Of a stretch of 5,478 nucleotides of DNA, positions 1-4,804 are shown piece after piece. The notes under the pieces were generated by a model. The model made no database searches. It saw only the letters and a program-made list of their open reading frames with translations, and was not told the DNA's origin. This stretch comes from Geoglobus sp. GTDB taxonomy: Archaea; Halobacteriota; Archaeoglobi; Archaeoglobales; Archaeoglobaceae. The first letter of the stretch is position 1, and each line of letters begins with the position of its first letter. The position numbers and the translations under genes are program-made. The DNA is taken from NCBI GenBank assembly GCA_027019885.1, contig JALUWC010000550.1, forward strand, positions 1-5,478, given 5' to 3'.

Positions 1-821
1 CTGAGATTGCTTTAAAGATGGGATACGAGGTTTACTCTGGATACTGCCACAACGAACCTTACACCGGAGAACCTGTTAAAATTGATCTGGCTAATCCCGA
101 TAGCATAAGGGTCATAGAAAGTGTAAAACCCGACGTAATCATCCATTCAGCAGCCTTGACAGATGTGGATAGATGTGAGAAGGAGAAAAAGCTGGCCTAC
201 AAGATTAACGCAGAGGGAACGAGAGTTATTGCCGAGATTGCCAAGAAACTTAACTCCTTCATGGTTTACGTCTCCACTGACTATGTCTTCGATGGGGAGA
301 GAGGAATGTATAAAGAGGAGGATGGGACGAACCCGGTTAACCATTACGGCTACACTAAGCTGCTGGGGGAGAGGTACTGTCGGGATTTCAGTATTGCCAG
401 GACATGCGTCATATATGGGGCAAAACCGGCAAGCGGTAAGATTAATTTTGTCCTATGGTTGATTAACAAGCTTGAGAAGGGGGAAAGTGTCAGAATCGTC
501 ACCAATCAGTATATTACACCAACACTAAATACCAATCTTGCTAAGATGTTGTTGGAGATTGCTGAAAGAAAACTCAAAGGAGTTTTTCACTTAGCTGGGG
601 CTACAAGGGTTTCAAGATTTGAATTTGCTAAAGAAATTGCAAGAGTCTTTGGATTAGACGAGAACTTGATTACTCCATCAAAAATGGATGAAATAAACTG
701 GACTGCAAAAAGACCCAAAGATTCGTCTCTTGATGTATCAAAAGCTGTAAAATATTTGGATGAGAAACCGTATGAGTTTAAAAAAGCTTTAAAAGAGTTG
801 AAGAGGGAAATTAAATTATGA
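1..821 (+). CDS. rmlD: dTDP-4-dehydrorhamnose reductase RmlD, 5' end outside the window
   Basis: RmlD reduces dTDP-4-keto-L-rhamnose to dTDP-L-rhamnose with NAD(P)H in the cytoplasm, the last step of activated rhamnose synthesis. The frame is open from base 3, ahead of the ATG at 18, so the true start and the Rossmann GxxGxxG loop lie upstream; about 20 residues are missing. Counting from the ATG at 18, the family motifs are SAALTDVDRCE (44-54), YVSTDYVFDG (84-93) and the short-chain dehydrogenase YxxxK as YGYTK (Y110, K114), followed by LLGE and ARTCVIYG. Length fits the usual 280-300 residues. The stop overlaps the ATG of the decayed gene at 818 (ATGA), suggesting former translational coupling. 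Codons are visibly more GC-rich up to about base 470 and AT-rich after that, so the gene may be a recombinant. The assignment is firm. Confidence 0.95.
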   Translation, partial: EIALKMGYEVYSGYCHNEPYTGEPVKIDLANPDSIRVIESVKPDVIIHSAALTDVDRCEKEKKLAYKINAEGTRVIAEIAKKLNSFMVYVSTDYVFDGERGMYKEEDGTNPVNHYGYTKLLGERYCRDFSIARTCVIYGAKPASGKINFVLWLINKLEKGESVRIVTNQYITPTLNTNLAKMLLEIAERKLKGVFHLAGATRVSRFEFAKEIARVFGLDENLITPSKMDEINWTAKRPKDSSLDVSKAVKYLDEKPYEFKKALKELKREIKL

Positions 822-1073
822 TTCAATAAAACGTGAAGTCCACGATGAGATCATGAGGAAACTTCTCAACGAGCTTGAATATTACAGCAATTATAATTAA
901 ATTCAAAAAAATACGGATGCTCACTGAATGATCTGGAAAGAAGAATCGAGAAAGAAGGTATGCCTTTAGACAACCATGAAATCTGGGAAGACAGTATAGA
1001 GTGGAAAAACGCAGTTGAAGAGGTAGAAAAACTGAAGAAGCTTATTTAGGAGCTTATTGAGGAGCTTAAATGA
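818..1073 (+). pseudogene. Decayed copy of the tumA-like coiled-coil gene
   Basis: This stretch aligns end to end with the intact gene at 1929-2177 but cannot be translated. The ATG at 818 hits TAA after three codons because one T is missing near 824. Two 2-base deletions follow, one after the EYY codons and one in the A-run near 905-911. An in-frame TAG stands at 1047-1049, next to a 12-bp tandem duplication (1044-1055 and 1056-1067, one mismatch). In the best-preserved block (960-1043, residues 50-77 of the intact protein) 12 of 28 codons differ, nine of them silently. This copy therefore diverged as a working gene before it broke. It overlaps the rmlD stop by ATGA and the start of a tumE-like remnant by ATGA, the same layout as the intact pair. 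Confidence 0.9.
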
Positions 1074-1141
1074 CTGAAATTCTGAAAGAGGTTGTAACAC
1101 TCAAATATTTTGGCATAACCCAAATGATTTTAAACTCCTAA
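1070..1141 (+). pseudogene. 5' remnant of the tumE-like toxin gene
   Basis: The first eight codons (MTEILKEV, 1070-1093) match the start of the intact tumE-like gene at 2174 (MTEILKEI) almost base for base. The match then stops, and the frame continues through unrelated sequence to a TAA at 1139-1141, giving 23 residues. The ATG overlaps the stop of the decayed tumA-like copy exactly as in the intact pair. The break near 1094 marks the left edge of the segment carrying UPF0175-mazF. No function is expected. Confidence 0.8.
1100..1135 (+). promoter_or_regulatory. Candidate TATA-box region for UPF0175-mazF
   Basis: Two AT-rich boxes of archaeal TATA type occur here: AAATATTT at about 1103-1110 and TTTTAAA at 1128-1134. 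From the second, transcription would begin near 1156, downstream of the ATG at 1149 and just ahead of the SD at 1157. That favours the ATG at 1167 as the UPF0175 start. This is inference from spacing; the exact box is undecided. Confidence 0.35.
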
Positions 1142-1156
1142 AAAATTAATGTTACT

Positions 1157-1161
1157 GGTGG
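1157..1161 (+). promoter_or_regulatory. Ribosome binding site deciding the UPF0175 start
   Basis: GGTGG five bases ahead of the ATG at 1167 matches the archaeal anti-SD. No comparable site precedes the ATG at 1149, which lies just after an A-rich run. This site is why the shorter protein is preferred. Confidence 0.6.
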
Positions 1162-1166
1162 AAGAT

Positions 1167-1430
1167 ATGTCTGAAGTCACAATAAAACTTCCACAGAATA
1201 TAGAAGAGCGAGAGGCAAGATTAGCATTAGCTATTGAACTATTCCGTGATGGGAGGATAACAATCACCCAGGCAGCACAGTTAGCAGGTACAAGCCCTGA
1301 TGAATTTACCAAAATCTTTCTAAAGAAAGAAAGGTTAAGCAGGGAAGACAGAGCTCTACTTCGTGTAATAGAAGAAACTCTCAGAAGTGACTGGGAAAGT
1401 GAAGAAGACAAATGGTGGGATGAATATTAA
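1167..1430 (+). CDS. UPF0175-family antitoxin, partner of MazF
   Basis: UPF0175 proteins are small predicted antitoxins with a helix-turn-helix-like core, usually encoded just before a toxin. The family core is clear: an ALAIELFRDG helix, then ITITQAAQLAGTS and EFTKIFLKK, about residues 19-50. The acidic C-terminus ending DKWWDEY is a plausible toxin-binding tail. An ATG also lies at 1149, but the one at 1167 has GGTGG (1157-1161) five bases ahead and gives an 87-residue protein beginning MSEVTIKLP; the first six residues of the longer form look like leader. The gene overlaps mazF by 11 bp, so the two are probably cotranslated and autoregulated. A second UPF0175 gene at 4482-4781 serves a PIN toxin. 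The family call is strong; the antitoxin role is inferred from context. Confidence 0.85.
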   Translation: MSEVTIKLPQNIEEREARLALAIELFRDGRITITQAAQLAGTSPDEFTKIFLKKERLSREDRALLRVIEETLRSDWESEEDKWWDEY

Positions 1431-1794
1431 ACAGAAATCCATAATTTTGCTCTGGTTTCCATTCTCTGATCTATCAGCGAAGAAAAAACGCCCTGTTCTG
1501 GTTATTTCCTCGGATAATTTCAATCGTCAAAGTAGAGACTTAATTGTATGTCAGATTACTTCGAAAATTGACAGTGGACTTTTGGAGTACAATGTCCCTC
1601 TAAAAAATGAAGATCTGGAATTCGGATATCTAAGAAGAGAGAGTGTAATCAAACCATACAGAATTTTTACAGCGAACAAAAGTTTAATCGCTCCAACAAG
1701 CAGAGGAGATACTGTGGTGGGCAGAATTAAATCCGAAAAGTTTGAAGAAGTTTTGAATGTCATTAAAGAGATTATCGGTGCTGAGGAGGTGTGA
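1420..1794 (+). CDS. mazF: MazF/PemK-family mRNA interferase toxin
   Basis: MazF toxins are ribosome-independent endoribonucleases that cut mRNA and stop growth when the antitoxin is lost. The family signature is present: hydrophobic strand then FPFSDLS, KKKRPVLVIS, DLIVCQITSKI, the region around VIKPYRIFTANKSLI, and VGRIKSEKFEEVLNVIKEI. Length (124 residues) is normal. An upstream ATG at 1387 would add 11 residues inside the UPF0175 coding region; MNIKQKSIILLWFPFSD fits the family start better. The usual Gly-Asp of the first strand (GDIV) is replaced by QKSI. The last 15 codons and the bases after them align with the end of the tumE-like gene and the rmlC SD, so the C-terminus may be borrowed (see findings). 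It overlaps UPF0175 by 11 bp. The family is confident; activity is inferred. Confidence 0.88.
   Translation: MNIKQKSIILLWFPFSDLSAKKKRPVLVISSDNFNRQSRDLIVCQITSKIDSGLLEYNVPLKNEDLEFGYLRRESVIKPYRIFTANKSLIAPTSRGDTVVGRIKSEKFEEVLNVIKEIIGAEEV
1783..1791 (+). promoter_or_regulatory. Stranded SD of the broken rmlC copy
   Basis: GAGGAGGTG lies in the last codons of mazF, six bases before the GTG at 1797. It corresponds to the SD in front of intact rmlC (2511-2519), so the signal was inherited with the rmlC remnant. Confidence 0.6.
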
Positions 1795-1796
1795 TC

Positions 1797-1881
1797 GTGC
1801 TGCCGGGTATTGTTGTCAAACCCTTGAAGAGGTTTGCGGATGAGAGAGGATTTTTACCGAAATAATGCGTAAGGATTAGGG
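1797..1881 (+). pseudogene. rmlC: 5' remnant of a second rmlC
   Basis: A GTG-initiated stretch of about 28 codons aligns with the start of intact rmlC at 2525: VLPGIVVKPLKRFADERG against MLTGIVIKPLKRFADERG. One T is missing at the FFT codons, giving an early TAA at 1863-1865. Without that shift the match continues through EIMRKD to about 1881, where a TAG replaces the Trp codon and similarity ends. Its codons (CCG, GGT, CCC, AGG, GCG) are more GC-rich than those at the start of the intact gene and resemble the 3' part of the intact gene. It may therefore be the original start of rmlC, displaced when the tumA-tumE unit came in. Confidence 0.88.
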
Positions 1882-1883
1882 TA

Positions 1884-1923
1884 TCTTAAAAAGCAAATGT
1901 TTTTAATATTTAAGAGGAAGGAG
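1884..1923 (+). promoter_or_regulatory. Probable promoter and SD of the tumA-tumE unit
   Basis: The 47 bp between the broken rmlC and the tumA-like start hold AT-rich boxes (CTTAAAAA near 1885-1892 and TTTTTAATATTT at 1900-1911) and a purine-rich GAGGAAGGAG (1914-1923) five bases before the ATG at 1929. The first box would place transcription start just before the SD. The unit could therefore be expressed independently of rmlD. Which TATA box is used cannot be told by eye. Confidence 0.45.
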
Positions 1924-1928
1924 AAATT

Positions 1929-2177
1929 ATGATTTCGATAAGAAAAGAAGTTCATGAAGAGATCTTAAAGAAACTACTAGGTGAGCTTGAGTATTACGAG
2001 TCAATTATCGCTAAATTCGAGAAAAAATACAAATGCTATTTAAAAGAACTTGAAAGGAAAATTGAGAGAGAGGGTGTGCCTTTAGACAACCATGAAATTT
2101 GGGAAGATAGTATAGAATGGAGAAATGCCGTTGAAGAGGTGGAGAAACTAAAGAGGCTCATAGAGGAGCTAAAATGA
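1929..2177 (+). CDS. Small charged helical protein, probable antitoxin of a TumE-family toxin
   Basis: This 82-residue protein is predicted almost wholly helical and coiled-coil, rich in Glu and Lys, with no helix-turn-helix, signal peptide or membrane segment visible. The distinctive part is the segment from VPLDNHEIWED to SIEWRNAVEEVEKL (about 50-74), the region best preserved in the decayed copy at 818-1073. It precedes the TumE-like gene with a 4-bp ATGA overlap, and the same pairing existed in the decayed copy. That is the basis for calling it the antitoxin. I do not recognise a named family; TumA-like is a positional label only. The start is set by the SD at 1914-1923. Confidence 0.7.
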   Translation: MISIRKEVHEEILKKLLGELEYYESIIAKFEKKYKCYLKELERKIEREGVPLDNHEIWEDSIEWRNAVEEVEKLKRLIEELK

Positions 2178-2512
2178 CCGAAATTCTTAAAGAAATTGCA
2201 AAGAAGTTGCTGGGTTACGATATTGTATTAAAAGTGGAATTTTTGGGGACGAAGGTCAGGGCTTATATAGTTCATGGATACATTCTCGATGTATATTATA
2301 ACCAAACGCTTGGAAAATATAGCTACACGCTAATAAAAGAGAACAAGAGAATAATTGGATGGGATAACGCACCACACCACGTAGCTGTAGAAACATATCC
2401 ATACCATTTCCATGACGTAGATGGAAAAATTAAGCCATCACATCTATCTGGAAATCCCCTGAAAGATCTGGATGAGGTTTTAAACGTTATTAAAACTGTG
2501 TTATTGGACTGA
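2174..2512 (+). CDS. TumE/DUF6516-like toxin
   Basis: This 112-residue protein carries what I recognise as the hallmark of the TumE (DUF6516) toxin family: GWDNAPHH (62-69) followed by YPYHFH (75-80), a His- and aromatic-rich stretch near the C-terminal third after several beta strands (VLKVEFLGTKVRAYIVHGYI). No membrane segment or signal is visible. It overlaps the upstream coiled-coil gene by ATGA, so translation is probably coupled, as in TA pairs. Toxicity is known for named family members; the mechanism here is not deducible, though the conserved His cluster is a candidate active site. The C-terminal EVLNVIK (101-107) is also found at the end of MazF at 1747-1767. The rmlC SD starts directly at its stop codon. 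Confidence 0.75.
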   Translation: MTEILKEIAKKLLGYDIVLKVEFLGTKVRAYIVHGYILDVYYNQTLGKYSYTLIKENKRIIGWDNAPHHVAVETYPYHFHDVDGKIKPSHLSGNPLKDLDEVLNVIKTVLLD

Positions 2513-2520
2513 GGAGGTGA
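2513..2520 (+). promoter_or_regulatory. Strong SD of rmlC
   Basis: GGAGGTGA, a near-perfect match to the archaeal anti-SD, lies four bases before the ATG at 2525 and overlaps the tumE-like stop. It fixes the rmlC start. Confidence 0.85.
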
Positions 2521-2524
2521 ATTA

Positions 2525-3025
2525 ATGCTTACTGGCATAGTTATCAAACCTTTGAAGAGATTTGCAGATGAGAGAGGTTTCTTTACCGAGATAATGCGTA
2601 AGGACTGGAATGATATTTTTCAGGATGAGATAGTTCAGGCGAACCTGTCAATCACATACCCCGGAATCGTCAGGGCATGGCACAAACACGAGAGGGGACA
2701 GGTCGATTACTTTGTCTGTGTTAAGGGGGCGATCAAAATCTGTGCCTACGATGAGGAAACCCAGGAGCTTGCTGAGATCGTTTCTACTGGTGAAAATCCT
2801 CAGATTGTGAGAGTTCCCGGACAATACTGGCACGGGTTCAAGGCTGTCGGTAATGAGCCTGCGATGCTGGTTTACTTTGTTAGCAGGCTGTACGATTATG
2901 AGAACCCTGACGAAGTGAGGAGACCGTGGAACGACCCAGAGATTGTCCCGAGGAAGATCAATGGTAGAGAAGATGATCCTCGATGCAACAAGCCATGGGA
3001 CTGGTTCTATCCGCCGCATAAGTAA
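2525..3025 (+). CDS. rmlC: dTDP-4-dehydrorhamnose 3,5-epimerase RmlC (cupin)
   Basis: RmlC epimerises C3 and C5 of dTDP-4-keto-6-deoxyglucose, the step before RmlD. The cupin-type motifs are in order: IKPLKRFADERGFFTEIMR (7-25), GIVRAWHKHERGQVDYFVCVKG with candidate catalytic His53 (47-68), VPGQYWHGF with His103 (97-105), and the tail YENPDEVRRPWNDPEI (125-140), corresponding to the family's C-terminal WNDP region. At 166 residues it is somewhat shorter than the usual 180 or so. The classical RGLHxQ is VRAWHKHE here, so it belongs to a divergent archaeal subgroup, and a related 3,5- or 3-epimerase specificity cannot be excluded. Codons are AT-rich for about the first 110 bases and GC-richer afterwards, consistent with a chimeric gene. 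It probably shares a transcript with the tumE-like gene upstream. Confidence 0.88.
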   Translation: MLTGIVIKPLKRFADERGFFTEIMRKDWNDIFQDEIVQANLSITYPGIVRAWHKHERGQVDYFVCVKGAIKICAYDEETQELAEIVSTGENPQIVRVPGQYWHGFKAVGNEPAMLVYFVSRLYDYENPDEVRRPWNDPEIVPRKINGREDDPRCNKPWDWFYPPHK

Positions 3026-3043
3026 TCTTGGAGTCATAAGTAA
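3017..3043 (+). repeat. 9-bp direct repeat across the rmlC stop
   Basis: CATAAGTAA occurs at 3017-3025, where it holds the rmlC stop, and again at 3035-3043. It could be a trace of slippage or a rearrangement scar. No function is seen. Confidence 0.4.
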
Positions 3044-3198
3044 ATTATAGGGGATTCTGAATCATGGAAGAATTGTCGGTAATAGGGGTTTCTAACTGAT
3101 TTCTGGGATTGCATCAGTTAACGGTTTAGAGTAGTTTGTACAGTAAGAATCATTAAATGCAAAATAAAAACCAACAAAGGTTAACGCTGGTGGACGAC
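3026..3198. other. Non-coding stretch between rmlC and the first flippase remnant
   Basis: These 173 bp hold no convincing gene. An 11-codon frame from the ATG at 3064 (MEELSVIGVSN) has no support. The stretch contains the inverted repeat at 3093-3120, AT-rich boxes near 3148-3155 that could act as TATA sequences, and the flippase SD at 3189-3194. No T-run typical of archaeal termination follows rmlC. Confidence 0.5.
3093..3120. repeat. Perfect 8-bp inverted repeat
   Basis: TAACTGAT (3093-3100) and ATCAGTTA (3113-3120) are exact inverse complements separated by 12 bases. As RNA this would be a modest hairpin with no following U-run; as DNA it could be an operator for a dimeric regulator ahead of the flippase start. 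Purpose unknown. Confidence 0.5.
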
Positions 3199-3528
3199 AT
3201 GAACGAAGTCAACCACGCTCTCCAGAGAATAGCGAGTGGAGCAGGAACAGTATTTATCGGGACTGTTATTTCAATGCTCTTCAGCTTTTTAAGCGTCGCA
3301 GTCATAGCAAGGTTTTTCTCCAAAGCAGAATACGGAGTTTTCAGCTTAGCTTTGACGATTTTGAGTGTTGCACTTGTGATAGCAACGATGGGATTTCAGA
3401 GCTCTCTGCCAAGAGAGGTTGCGTTTTATAGGGAGAAAGAACCTTCAAGGATCGGATCTCTTATTTTAACGGTTTTAGCACTTCCTTTCTCAGCTCTGGT
3501 TGTGTTCTCTTTAAAAAACAATTATTAA
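3199..3528 (+). pseudogene. N-terminal part of a Wzx-type polysaccharide flippase (remnant A)
   Basis: Wzx flippases move lipid-linked oligosaccharide units across the membrane and have about 12-14 helices in 400-500 residues. This 109-residue piece covers only the first three helices: MNEVNHALQRIASGAG, then helix 1 from TVFIGTVISMLF, the family-typical ARFFSKAEYGVFSLAL, helix 2, and ATMGFQSSLPREVAFY leading into helix 3, ending LKNNY. The reading breaks at a TAA (3526-3528) with no matching continuation. The ATG at 3199 is chosen because GGTGGA (3189-3194) precedes it and the same start region recurs at 5042; an ATG at 3157 would add 14 unrelated residues. A short membrane peptide could still be made, but flippase activity is lost. 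Confidence 0.82.
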
Positions 3529-3566
3529 AAGCAAACGTTCTATTGAAAGCCTGATGGGGAGCAAGT

Positions 3567-3752
3567 GTGAATGTCATTCAAAGAATAGCCAAAAACACGA
3601 TGGTATTACTTTTATCTGGTATAGTGAGTAAGGCTTTAGGATTTTTCTACGTAATGTACACAGCCCGTTATTTAGGGGCTGAGGAATTTGGTGTTCTGTC
3701 TTTTGCATTAGCCTTTACTGGAATCTTTGGAGTTTTTACGGATTTAGGTTAG
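3567..3752 (+). pseudogene. N-terminal part of a second, different Wzx-type flippase (remnant B)
   Basis: This reads from a GTG at 3567 preceded by GATGGGGA: VNVIQRIAKNTMVLLLSG, a first membrane helix, then YTARYLGAEEFGVLSFAL and FTGIFGVFTDLG, stopping at TAG after 61 residues. It is the start of a flippase subtype distinct from remnant A. After a shift of one frame, VRDVA (3748-3762) resembles the REVAR-type segment that normally follows DLG, so the flippase part may reach about 3762 before joining the APS-kinase remnant. About seven-eighths of the gene is missing. Confidence 0.8.
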
Positions 3753-3762
3753 AGATGTTGCG

Positions 3763-3963
3763 AGTTTGCTTGAAGTTAGAATCAAAAGAGATCCCAAAGG
3801 ACTATACGCTAAAGCCCTAAGAGGTGAAATAAAAGGTTTAAATGGATTAGATGGAGAATATGAAGAACCTGAAAATCCTGAACTGATTTTGGATACGGAT
3901 AAAGCGTTAAGGAAGAAGTTGAAGCTGTTTTAGGTTAAGGAGTTGGGATATTTGTCAGTGTCT
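3763..3963 (+). pseudogene. cysC: C-terminal remnant of adenylylsulfate (APS) kinase CysC, copy 1
   Basis: APS kinase phosphorylates adenylylsulfate to PAPS, the sulfate donor for sulfation. The segment LLEVRIKRDPKGLYAKALRG, then EIKGLNGLDGEYEEPENPEL and ILDTDKA matches the C-terminal third of CysC (family pattern CPLEVCxxRDPKGLY, GEIKGxTGxDxPYExPxNPE). The P-loop and N-terminal two thirds are absent, and the frame opens directly after flippase remnant B with no start codon. Near 3913-3933 the frame slips: one frame reads EEVEAVL, the other ends at TAG (3931-3933), and beyond it VKELGYL resembles the normal CysC end. In a polysaccharide locus CysC would have supplied sulfate for glycan decoration. 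It is not functional. Confidence 0.78.
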
Positions 3964-3972
3964 GAGAGTAAG

Positions 3973-4485
3973 TTATTTTTCAGAAATCTTTTCAAAAAGG
4001 TAGTCTTTATTCCTGATCGCTATTCTGTCCTTTGTTTCAATTTCTTCAATGACGCCTTTCAGTTCAATTTTAACTCTGATTATCTCAAACTCGATCATAG
4101 CAGAGAGAAGGTCTTCAATATTGAAGACATCAACACCTATTTCTCCGGCAACCTTCTCAACAACTTTATCGTTTGAAAGAAGAATCCAGCCTCTATTTTT
4201 TGCCAGGGCCATTGCCTCTATTTCTCCAAATCCTAACTTTCTCTTTTTAGCAAGCTCTTTAACTATACTAACTTCAGTCTCATTTAGAGTAGCGATTCGA
4301 ATTTTCTCGTTGTGTATTAGCTTGATAGTATAATCCACAAAATCGTGTCCCTTTTCTTTTGCTCTCAGGACCTCTTCATAGACCCTTGGTGGTATGTAGA
4401 ACTGAGACTTGAATAGTTTTTCTAGTAGATGGAATTTCCTGATCTTTGAAAAACAGCTCAGTATGTCGGTATCGAGAACGATCAT
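3973..4485 (-). CDS. PIN-domain ribonuclease toxin (VapC-like)
   Basis: PIN-domain toxins are Mg-dependent RNases. This 170-residue protein shows the acidic residues in order: MIVLDTDILS (Asp5, Asp7), VYEEVL (Glu37/Glu38), GFGEIEAMALA (Glu88, Glu90) and the ILLSNDKVVEKVA strand and helix (Asp106), followed by a typical VDVFNIEDLL. After residue 130 comes an extra segment of about 40 charged residues (from IEFEIIRVKIELKGV to the C-terminus), so it is longer than the usual 130-140. Its ATG overlaps the stop of the UPF0175 gene by ATGA (4482-4485). The downstream side abuts the CysC copy 1 remnant. The gene appears intact, unlike everything around it. PIN identity is strong; the RNA target is unknown. 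Confidence 0.9.
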   Translation of the reverse strand: MIVLDTDILSCFSKIRKFHLLEKLFKSQFYIPPRVYEEVLRAKEKGHDFVDYTIKLIHNEKIRIATLNETEVSIVKELAKKRKLGFGEIEAMALAKNRGWILLSNDKVVEKVAGEIGVDVFNIEDLLSAMIEFEIIRVKIELKGVIEEIETKDRIAIRNKDYLFEKISEK

Positions 4486-4781
4486 ATCATACTTTTCAAC
4501 TTTTCTGTTCTCTTCTTCAGCTCAGCTCCACTCGAGCCAACTTCTCTCTTAATTTTTCTGCTAACGAATTCTCTGAATTCTATCACACTCATACCAGCGA
4601 TTTCAGCAGCTTTTTCAAGTGATATCTCACCTTCTTTGTAGAGTTCTAAGGCTACATCGATTTTTAGCTGGGGATTTACTTCGAACAGAGCTCTTATCGC
4701 CTCCTTCAGCAACTCTTCCTCGGAATACCTTTTGAGCAATACGTCAATTTCCTTCTGGAAGGCAGACACTTTTAGTCCCAT
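4482..4781 (-). CDS. UPF0175-family antitoxin, partner of the PIN toxin
   Basis: This protein of about 99 residues has an N-terminal helical segment (AFQKEIDVLLKRYSEEELLK), then the UPF0175 core: KIDVALELYKEGEISLEKAA, EIAGMSVIEF, REFVSRK. It ends in a Lys-rich tail. It is coupled to the PIN gene by an ATGA overlap, the usual arrangement of UPF0175-PIN pairs in archaea, where it is thought to neutralise the toxin and bind the promoter. The start is the ATG at 4781-4779; a TTG directly before it (4784-4782) would add one residue. No SD is visible, but a TATA-like box lies about 27 bases upstream, which suits a leaderless transcript. It shares the core but little sequence with the UPF0175 at 1167. 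Confidence 0.86.
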   Translation of the reverse strand: MGLKVSAFQKEIDVLLKRYSEEELLKEAIRALFEVNPQLKIDVALELYKEGEISLEKAAEIAGMSVIEFREFVSRKIKREVGSSGAELKKRTEKLKSMI

Positions 4782-4804
4782 CAAACCGATTACTTCAGAC
4801 GATC

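Noticed and set aside
163..462. A 99-codon frame inside rmlD on the plus strand
   Set aside because: It is out of frame with rmlD, which has clear family motifs here; its Arg-rich composition is typical of a shifted frame.
818..1141. Reading the tumA copy as a functional gene by programmed frameshifting
   Set aside because: Three separate deletions plus a nonsense codon are far more than any recoding scheme explains, and an intact copy is nearby.
1130..1411. Minus-strand open frame opposite UPF0175, and similar antisense frames at 147-344, 587-826, 1551-1763, 2323-2547 and 2648-3037
   Set aside because: All are complementary shadows of well-supported genes, with Ser/Leu-rich composition typical of antisense reading.
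3064..3099. Small frame MEELSVIGVSN after rmlC
   Set aside because: Eleven codons, no SD, no recognisable similarity.
3093..3120. Hairpin as an rmlC terminator
   Set aside because: Archaeal termination relies on U-runs, and none follows. It is kept only as an inverted repeat of unknown role.
3943..4333. Plus-strand open frames of 77 and 94 codons across the PIN gene
   Set aside because: They are antisense to the PIN coding region, match no family and have no SD. The minus-strand PIN reading has all expected acidic residues and an overlapping partner.
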